The translations under genes were made by a program, and so were the position numbers. Positions 58,645 to 64,000 of a stretch of 64,000 nucleotides of DNA are shown piece after piece; the first letter of the stretch is position 1; each line of letters begins with the position of its first letter. The stretch is from the NCBI RefSeq assembly GCF_007673095.1, contig NZ_VDYZ01000006.1, forward strand, positions 124,001 to 188,000, read 5' to 3'. The stretch is from Corynebacterium glyciniphilum AJ 3170 (GTDB taxonomy: Bacteria; Actinomycetota; Actinomycetes; Mycobacteriales; Mycobacteriaceae). The notes beneath the pieces are model-generated. The model was not told the DNA's origin, did no database searches, and saw only the letters and a program-made list of their open reading frames with translations.

Positions 58645-59139
58645 GTGGCCTGGGACCTGATGGTCGACCCGGCCGCCATCACCGGCGAGGGCCAGTGGTG
58701 GCGTCTGGTCACCGGGGCGTTCGTCCATCTCGATCCTGGCCACCTGCTGATGAACATGCTGCTCATCGGGCTGATCGGACGGGAGTTGGAACGCGCCTAC
58801 GGGACGCTCACCATGGTCGTGTCCATGGTCCTCTGCGCCGTCGGCGGCGGGCTCGCGGTGATGTGGCTCCAGCCTGATAGCGTCGTCGGTGGAGCATCGA
58901 CGATCGGTTACGGCATGTTCGCCATGCTCGTCGGTCTCTCCCTTCAACGGAGGACGGACGTCCGGGCACCGCTGGTGCTCATCGTCGTCAACCTGTTGTA
59001 TTCCGTGACGGCCGGTGGCGTGTCCCTGCCCGGCCATCTCGGCGGACTCGCCGCCGGTGCGGTGGTCGCCGTGGTACTGACCGCGACCCGCCGGGGACGT
59101 GCTACTTCCACCCCATGGTCATCAACAGACCCACGATGA
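58645..59139 (+). CDS. Rhomboid-family intramembrane serine protease
   Basis: 164 residues from GTG 58645. Rhomboid motifs: [20 protein letters not shown] (HxxxN), catalytic Ser in [13 protein letters not shown] (GxS), and catalytic His in [12 protein letters not shown]. The frame stays open upstream with a plausible first helix ([20 protein letters not shown]), but no ATG, GTG or TTG is present there before the ppiA end, so either the first helix is shortened or an unusual start is used. Convergent overlap of 38 bp with crgA. Confidence 0.82.
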   Translation: MAWDLMVDPAAITGEGQWWRLVTGAFVHLDPGHLLMNMLLIGLIGRELERAYGTLTMVVSMVLCAVGGGLAVMWLQPDSVVGGASTIGYGMFAMLVGLSLQRRTDVRAPLVLIVVNLLYSVTAGGVSLPGHLGGLAAGAVVAVVLTATRRGRATSTPWSSTDPR

Positions 59140-59386
59140 ACAGGCCGAAGCCGATCAGGTAGTTCCAGGCGTTCAGGTCCGCCATGAACGGGATGTTCGG
59201 CCCGGCGATGTAGTTCACGACCAGCCAGGCCAGGCCCAGCACCATGAGGCCGAGCATGAGCACGATGTACCAGCGCGGCGTGCCGGTCGCGTTGAGCTTG
59301 ACCGGTGTGCGGCGGTCGGCGGCGGATGCGCCGACGGAGGTGGCGGAGTTGTCCTCCGGTGAATCGGAGATCCGAGACTTCGGCAT
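59102..59386 (-). CDS. crgA: Cell division protein CrgA
   Basis: 94 residues: a hydrophilic N-terminus ([13 protein letters not shown]), then two membrane helices ([20 protein letters not shown] and [20 protein letters not shown]) separated by the conserved [18 protein letters not shown] loop. The protein recruits septal peptidoglycan enzymes to FtsZ rings in actinobacteria. Same neighbourhood as Rv0011c. Confidence 0.95.
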   Translation of the reverse strand: MPKSRISDSPEDNSATSVGASAADRRTPVKLNATGTPRWYIVLMLGLMVLGLAWLVVNYIAGPNIPFMADLNAWNYLIGFGLFIVGLLMTMGWK

Positions 59387-59477
59387 GTATATCCCTCACT
59401 GACATGGTGACGTGTTCGAACTGAACCAACCCTACCAGCACGAACTGCTGTTTCCTCTACGGGATAGGATGTGCGTT

Positions 59478-60152
59478 ATGCGCATCCTCGTCATCGACAA
59501 CTACGACAGTTTCGTCTACAACCTCGTGCAGTACCTCGGGGAACTCGGCGAGGACTGCACGGTGTGGCGTAATGATGCCGTCGAGCTCGGCTCCACCGCT
59601 GAGGACCTCGTCAGCGCACTGGAACCCTTCGACGCGGTGCTCGTCTCCCCGGGTCCGGGCGACCCCTCATCCGCGGGACGCACCCTCGACGTCATCGCGC
59701 ACTGCGCTGGTCACCGTGTCCCGCTGCTGGGCGTCTGCCTCGGGCACCAGGCCCTCGCACAGCATTTCGGTGCCGAGGTGGTCCGTGCCGACGAAATCTT
59801 CCACGGCAAGACCAGCCCCGTCACGCACGACGGCACGGGTGTTCTCGCCGGAATCTCCAGTCCGTTCACTGTCGCCCGTTACCACTCCCTGACGGTTGAT
59901 CCGGCGACTGTCCCGGCGGAGCTCGTCGTCATCGGTCGGGTCGCCTCCGGCATGATCATGGCGATGCGTCATGAGTCCCTCCCGTTGCACTCGGTCCAGT
60001 TCCACCCCGAGTCTGTGATGACGGGCAACGGCCACCGCATACTGGCGAACTGGCTCGCCGACGCAGGACGGCCCGTCGACGAGGCGGAACTGACCCGCCT
60101 GGCGGAGCGTCACGCCGCGACCCTGGCAGGTGCGACCGCCGTGGCGGGATAA
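59478..60152 (+). CDS. pabA: Glutamine amidotransferase, aminodeoxychorismate/anthranilate synthase component II
   Basis: 224 residues, class I GATase. Supplies ammonia from glutamine for p-aminobenzoate (folate) or anthranilate synthesis. Motifs: ILVIDNYDSFVYNLVQYLGE, LVSPGPGDPSSAG, nucleophile in LLGVCLGHQALAQHFGA (Cys), and catalytic His-Glu in VQFHPESVMT. TAGGAT (59465-59470) ends 7 nt before the ATG. Position next to crgA matches Rv0013; PabA versus TrpG cannot be settled from sequence. Confidence 0.93.
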   Translation: MRILVIDNYDSFVYNLVQYLGELGEDCTVWRNDAVELGSTAEDLVSALEPFDAVLVSPGPGDPSSAGRTLDVIAHCAGHRVPLLGVCLGHQALAQHFGAEVVRADEIFHGKTSPVTHDGTGVLAGISSPFTVARYHSLTVDPATVPAELVVIGRVASGMIMAMRHESLPLHSVQFHPESVMTGNGHRILANWLADAGRPVDEAELTRLAERHAATLAGATAVAG

Positions 60153-60226
60153 ATAATCGATTATTCTGGTCTAGTGTGATTTTACGGTCAAAATAGTATG
60201 ATGGACCCTGTTCTAACGTGGTTAGA
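60152..60226. promoter_or_regulatory. scoAB promoter region with two palindromes
   Basis: AATAATCGATTATT (60152-60165) is a perfect 14-bp palindrome starting in the pabA stop codon. TCTAAC-GTG-GTTAGA (60212-60226) is a second inverted repeat 21 bp before the scoA ATG. A -10-like TAGTAT lies between them at 60194-60199. Candidate operators for a catabolic regulator. Confidence 0.55.
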
Positions 60227-60247
60227 CACGAACAGGAGGATCTATCG

Positions 60248-61021
60248 ATGGACGTACGTACGGCTGGTGACCGCGGGCGAAAAGTGGTCGGCACGACTGG
60301 TGAGGCGGTGGCTGACATTCCGCAGGGCTCCCGCCTTGCTGTCGGCGGATTCGGGTTGGTCGGTGTCCCCGACCAGCTGATTGCAGCTCTCGTCGATACG
60401 GGGGTCGACGAGCTTGAAGTCTTCTCCAATAACTGTGGCGTCGACGATTGGGGACTGGGCCTGCTTCTTGCGCAGCACAGAATCCGACGGGTCGTGGCGT
60501 CCTACGTGGGGGAGAACAAGGAGTTTGCCCGGCAGTATCTTGCGGGAGAGCTGGAGGTTGAACTGACGCCGCAGGGCACACTCGCCGAAAGGCTTCGCGC
60601 CGCCGGAACCGGGATACCGGCGTTCTACACCCCGGCAGGTGTAGGCACCCCCATCGCCGACGGAGGATTGCCGTGGCGATACACCAGCGACGGCGCTGTC
60701 GCCGTTGCCTCACCCCCGAAAGAGATCCGCGAATTCGGTGGCCGTCATTACGTCCTCGAAGAAGCCCTCCAGGCAGATGTGGCGTTGGTCCACGCTGTCC
60801 GCGGTGACACCGAAGGCAATCTCGTGTTCGCCAAGACCGCGATGAACTTCAATCCGCTGTGCGCGATGGCGGGGACCGTCACTGTCGCCGAGGTTGAGGA
60901 ACTCGTGGCACCCGGTGAGATCGATCCGGCAGAGGTCCACCTCCCCGGGATCTTCGTCCAGAGAATTGTCGAGACAGGCCCGCAGGAGAAGAAGATCGAG
61001 AAGAGGACGGTGGCGTCATGA
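60248..61021 (+). CDS. scoA: 3-ketoacid (succinyl-CoA:acetoacetate/3-oxoadipate) CoA-transferase subunit A
   Basis: 257 residues. CoA-transferase alpha: [80 protein letters not shown]. The match to ScoA is nearly motif for motif; PcaI/CatI of the beta-ketoadipate pathway are close relatives. Moves CoA from succinyl-CoA to a 3-ketoacid, allowing acetoacetate or aromatic-ring products to be used. ATG 60248 with AGGAGG. Overlaps scoB by 4 bp. Confidence 0.93.
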   Translation: MDVRTAGDRGRKVVGTTGEAVADIPQGSRLAVGGFGLVGVPDQLIAALVDTGVDELEVFSNNCGVDDWGLGLLLAQHRIRRVVASYVGENKEFARQYLAGELEVELTPQGTLAERLRAAGTGIPAFYTPAGVGTPIADGGLPWRYTSDGAVAVASPPKEIREFGGRHYVLEEALQADVALVHAVRGDTEGNLVFAKTAMNFNPLCAMAGTVTVAEVEELVAPGEIDPAEVHLPGIFVQRIVETGPQEKKIEKRTVAS

Positions 61022-61677
61022 GTTGGACGCGGGAACAGATGGCTGCACGGGCGGCCCTGGAGATGAGTTCAGGTCAGTACGTGAATCTCGGCATCGGTTT
61101 GCCGACACTCATCCCAGGGTATCTTCCGGAGGGCGTGGAAGTGACCCTGCACAGTGAGAACGGGATTCTCGGCACTGGTCCCTATCCGGCGGAAGACAAG
61201 GTAGATCCGGACCTCATCAATGCAGGAAAGGAGACCGTGACGGTCAACCCTGGGGCATCCTTCTTCGACTCTGCGCAGTCTTTCGGCATGATTCGAGGCG
61301 GGCACCTCGATGTGGCGGTCCTGGGCGGGATGCAGGTGTCGCGGCGTGGTGACCTGGCCAACTGGATGGTCCCGGGGAAGATGGTCAAGGGTATGGGTGG
61401 TGCCATGGATCTGGTGCACGGTGCTGACCGTGTCATCGTGGTGATGAATCATACGGCCCGGGACGGCTCGCCGAAGATCCTGTCCGAATGCGACCTGCCG
61501 TTGACTGGCCAGGGTGTGGTCGACAGGGTCATCACGGATCTCGCGGTGATTGATGTTGCGCGTGATGACAGTGTCGGCGGACGGCTGATCCTGCGGGAGA
61601 CAGCTCCTGATGTCACGGTGGAAGACGTCGTCGCAGCAACGGCGGTGGACCTTGAGGTCGAGCTTTCCGGGACGTAG
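61018..61677 (+). CDS. scoB: 3-ketoacid CoA-transferase subunit B
   Basis: 219 residues. Catalytic Glu in [13 protein letters not shown] (SENG motif, about residue 49), preceded by [17 protein letters not shown]; also [20 protein letters not shown]. Forms the heteromeric enzyme with the A subunit. Convergent with the PucR-type regulator gene, 36 bp gap. Confidence 0.95.
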   Translation: MSWTREQMAARAALEMSSGQYVNLGIGLPTLIPGYLPEGVEVTLHSENGILGTGPYPAEDKVDPDLINAGKETVTVNPGASFFDSAQSFGMIRGGHLDVAVLGGMQVSRRGDLANWMVPGKMVKGMGGAMDLVHGADRVIVVMNHTARDGSPKILSECDLPLTGQGVVDRVITDLAVIDVARDDSVGGRLILRETAPDVTVEDVVAATAVDLEVELSGT

Positions 61678-61713
61678 CCGGGTTGGGGCCGCCGCTCACA
61701 CGGACGTGACGGA

Positions 61714-63468
61714 CTACTGGTGAGCTGTAGCGTCGAGATAGCGCTTCCACTGTAGGAGCATCACGGTTTCAGAGATGTCGTTGTAGGACCGGAGATCGAG
61801 GTCGGTGAGTTCGGTGACGCGCCGAAGCCGTTGATGAACGGTGTTCCGGTGAATGACCAGTCGGGATGCTGTTTCATCGACTGATCCCCCTGCCGAGACG
61901 TAGGTCTCCAGAGTTTGTACAAGATCGGTTCGGTGATCACCGTCATAGGTCGTGAGCGCCCCAAGTCGGTTAATGAGGGTGGTCTCGAGTTCTTTCCTCG
62001 GCACGTGAACGCAGAGATGTGCAGCGGTGCCGAGGTCGGCGAAGGACACGACATCTCCTTGTCGTGACGTAGCCGCAGCATAGCGGGCCTGTGTGAGGTG
62101 TGTCTGCATGTCAGAGATACCGGTGAACTGTCGGCTGAGCCCGACGCCGAGGAGACCGGGGTGCCGCTCGACATCTAGTGACGGACGGTGTCTCGCTGCC
62201 GGATGATCCAGCAGGAGTATCGCTTCAGCGCCTACGGCGACGCTGGCGATCACGTCGTTCCACTGATGTACGTGATGTCTGGTCCGCGATGAGAACGCCA
62301 GTGCCTCTGCCGCGGAGGCGAAGGACACTACTGCCAGCCCCAACTGCGGATAGGTACCGATCCCCAGGACGTCCGCTGCGACGGTGCGCTGGGCATCGCT
62401 GAGCATGCCGGAGCACAATGCCACCAGAGCGTAAGGACGGGCGACCCGCGAAGAGGTACGGTCCTCGACACGACGCGCGAGTACCGGGACAAGAATACGA
62501 CTCACGAAATCGAGGAACGGTGCGGCGTCATGAGACGACGAGTCTTCCAGCCCGAGGACCAGGGTGCCCAGTGGACCATGGGCATCATCGATGGCGACGG
62601 TACCGTTGTCGTTTCCGTGCGGCTCAGCGAGGAGTCTCTTCATCGAGTCCACCGGACCGTCCGAGGCGAGGACGACCCCCTGCTCATCGAGGATGGCTAC
62701 CGCACAGAGGAGATGATCGGCCAGGACGCGGGTGATGCCGCTGAGCGCTGCGGCGGGTGGTTGCGCGCAGCATTCTGCCACTTCGGCCTGAAAGGCCGAG
62801 AAAGACGTGGCGATGGCACGCTGGTGATCGGAATGAGAGCGGGCCGCAGCAGCGTCAGCATTTCGTGCCCGCATCACCTCCGCACGGCGTGCCGATTCGA
62901 TGGCCAGAGCACTGAGTCGACCGACGACCTCAAGAGTGAGCAGTTGGGCCTCCTGCGGTGCGAACTCGTCGATCCAGTAACAGTTGAGCACGCCGAGGAC
63001 CGTCGATCTTCTGACGAGCGGAAGACTGAGCATCGATACGATGCCCTGCCGTCGGAAATGCTGTTGCCAGGGGGCGTCGCCGGTGGCATCTGCACGGCAG
63101 ACTACCTGGAGCCGACCCATGAGAAACGCATCCACACTGGGAGGGCGGTGGCCCGGGACCGGGCCCGCGATCGACATGGAGGTGAGGTCGAGGACCTCAT
63201 CGCCGAGGAATGCACCGTCATCACTACTACTGACGATGCGCAACGTATCTCGTCGCTCGTCGGGAAGGCGGACACAGGCGTAGTTGCAATCCATGACGGA
63301 GAGGACTGTCTGACAGAGACCGGCGATCGTTTCCTCCAGCGAGGTGAAGCCGTCGACACTGTCCGCGACCTCGGTCAGCAGAAGGAGACGGTCGAGTTCG
63401 CTGACCTGCTTCGTTCTTGGATAACTAACGTGGTCGGGGGTCGGAGGCGAAAGGTTCACGGAATCCAC
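61714..63468 (-). CDS. GAF-domain PucR/CdaR-type transcriptional regulator
   Basis: 584 residues. N-terminal GAF-like sensor (about 35-195, SLEETIAGLCQTVLSVMDCN, MLSLPLVRRSTVLGVLNCYW), a middle GGDEF-like/CdaR region, and the C-terminal PucR HTH: TYVSAGGSVDETASRLVIHR, NTVHQRLRRVTELTDLDLRS. This class often activates catabolic genes in response to the substrate. It sits between scoAB and a divergent MFS gene, so it probably regulates one or both. Confidence 0.88.
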   Translation of the reverse strand: MDSVNLSPPTPDHVSYPRTKQVSELDRLLLLTEVADSVDGFTSLEETIAGLCQTVLSVMDCNYACVRLPDERRDTLRIVSSSDDGAFLGDEVLDLTSMSIAGPVPGHRPPSVDAFLMGRLQVVCRADATGDAPWQQHFRRQGIVSMLSLPLVRRSTVLGVLNCYWIDEFAPQEAQLLTLEVVGRLSALAIESARRAEVMRARNADAAAARSHSDHQRAIATSFSAFQAEVAECCAQPPAAALSGITRVLADHLLCAVAILDEQGVVLASDGPVDSMKRLLAEPHGNDNGTVAIDDAHGPLGTLVLGLEDSSSHDAAPFLDFVSRILVPVLARRVEDRTSSRVARPYALVALCSGMLSDAQRTVAADVLGIGTYPQLGLAVVSFASAAEALAFSSRTRHHVHQWNDVIASVAVGAEAILLLDHPAARHRPSLDVERHPGLLGVGLSRQFTGISDMQTHLTQARYAAATSRQGDVVSFADLGTAAHLCVHVPRKELETTLINRLGALTTYDGDHRTDLVQTLETYVSAGGSVDETASRLVIHRNTVHQRLRRVTELTDLDLRSYNDISETVMLLQWKRYLDATAHQ

Positions 63469-63473
63469 CGTTC

Positions 63474-63521
63474 ATGTATGGAAGCACATAGAAGACTTCA
63501 CAACAGTGTTACTCCATACAT
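63474..63521. promoter_or_regulatory. Long-spaced inverted repeat between pucR-like and MFS genes
   Basis: ATGTATGGA (63474-63482) and TCCATACAT (63513-63521) are perfect 9-bp inverted copies 30 bp apart, in the 144-bp divergent promoter region. About three helical turns apart, they could be bound by a regulator forming a loop or tetramer. Confidence 0.65.
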
Positions 63522-63612
63522 TTCTTTGCTGCAAGTAACGGCATAGTTTTGGTTCCACGCCACAGACACTGTGAGCGTCGTCATAGTAGATCACTCCCCC
63601 TACGGAGGCAGC

Positions 63613-64000
63613 ATGGCTGCACAATCAGAGACTTCACCGTCGAAACTCACCGAGCTTCGTCACGGTTGGCGGGTTCTCCTCGCCTCGACCCTGGGTATCG
63701 CGGGCGGTATTATCGCGATCCCGTACTACACTAACGCACTGTTCTTTCCGGAGTTGAGTGCAGAGTTCGGCTGGTCATCAGCGAACCTGTCGCTCGTCGT
63801 GCTGGTGTACAACCTGACATGGGCGTTACTGATGCCGTTCGTCGGGCGCCTCACCGATCGCTTCGGCGTGAGGGTGCCTGCACTGGTGTCCGGATTCTTC
63901 CTGGCCGTGGGCTATCTCCTGCTGTCGACCGTCGGCAACAACTTCGCCCTGTATTTCGTGGTCTTTGTCATCACCATGGGCCTGTCGATCTGTACGGGGG
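63613..64000 (+). CDS. MFS transporter, 3' truncated by window edge
   Basis: 129 residues visible. The first helices (VLLASTLGIAGGIIAIPYYT, NLSLVVLVYNLTWALLMPFV) and the loop motif GRLTDRFGVRVPALVSG are typical of MFS, probably the monocarboxylate/oxalate-formate type. ATG 63613 with GGAGG. Divergent from the PucR-type regulator; it may import the substrate whose breakdown needs ScoAB. Confidence 0.88.
   Translation, partial: MAAQSETSPSKLTELRHGWRVLLASTLGIAGGIIAIPYYTNALFFPELSAEFGWSSANLSLVVLVYNLTWALLMPFVGRLTDRFGVRVPALVSGFFLAVGYLLLSTVGNNFALYFVVFVITMGLSICTG

Overview
The window is chromosomal DNA of a high-GC actinobacterium, most likely a Corynebacterium. It carries the classical origin-proximal gene order sigM-trxB-trxA-cwlM-parB-parA-rsmG-yidC-yidD-rnpA-rpmH | dnaA-oriC-dnaN-recF-DUF721-gyrB ... 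gyrA-DUF3566-tRNA-Ile-tRNA-Ala ... cwsA position-ppiA-rhomboid-crgA-pabA. GTTTCACGTGAAAC parS sites and a ROK regulator of the SsuR type between gyrB and gyrA point the same way. The species cannot be named from the sequence alone.

Left edge (1-6135): a type I restriction-modification locus with the 3' part of hsdS, an eroded mrr endonuclease remnant, a PIN-toxin/HTH-antitoxin pair on the opposite strand, and a large hsdR. The hsdS end is clearly AT-richer than the rest and looks horizontally acquired. It abuts the conserved origin block directly.

Origin block (6340-22931): sigM, trxB and trxA (redox), cwlM (amidase fold without zinc ligands), a GNAT gene, parAB with three perfect parS sites, rsmG, the rpmH-rnpA-yidD-yidC operon, dnaA flanked on both sides by DnaA-box clusters, dnaN, recF, a DUF721 gene and gyrB.

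Between gyrB and gyrA (22924-30421): a hydrolase, the divergent regulator ssuR, an ssuD-C-A-B sulfonate monooxygenase/ABC-transporter operon, a small flavin-reductase-like gene with a closely related promoter, and a siderophore-interacting-type flavoprotein. Together the ssu genes should import organosulfonates and release sulfite from them using reduced FMN.

30422-43958: gyrA, DUF3566, tRNAs Ile(GAT), Ala(TGC) and Ala(CGC), and accessory genes. These include a MarR-controlled operon with a heme A synthase-like gene, two tandem paralogous small peptides, a TetR/membrane-protein pair, a secreted SGNH hydrolase and a methyltransferase.

43959-56172: a glycerophosphodiesterase tail fragment, a secreted lipase, an SDR enzyme, an ABC transporter fused in one operon to a DesK/DesR-like two-component system, MFS and EamA transporters, a HAD phosphatase, a LysR regulator and an FMO/BVMO-type monooxygenase.

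56173-64000: a very long Lys/Ala-rich membrane protein at the cwsA position, ppiA, rhomboid, crgA and pabA. Where other Corynebacteriales usually continue with the rodA/pbpA/pknAB cluster, this genome has scoAB (3-ketoacid CoA transferase), a GAF-PucR regulator and the start of an MFS transporter.

Many genes show a TANNNT hexamer exactly 7 nt before the ATG, which predicts extensive leaderless transcription. No rRNA, CRISPR array, insertion sequence or prophage was seen.
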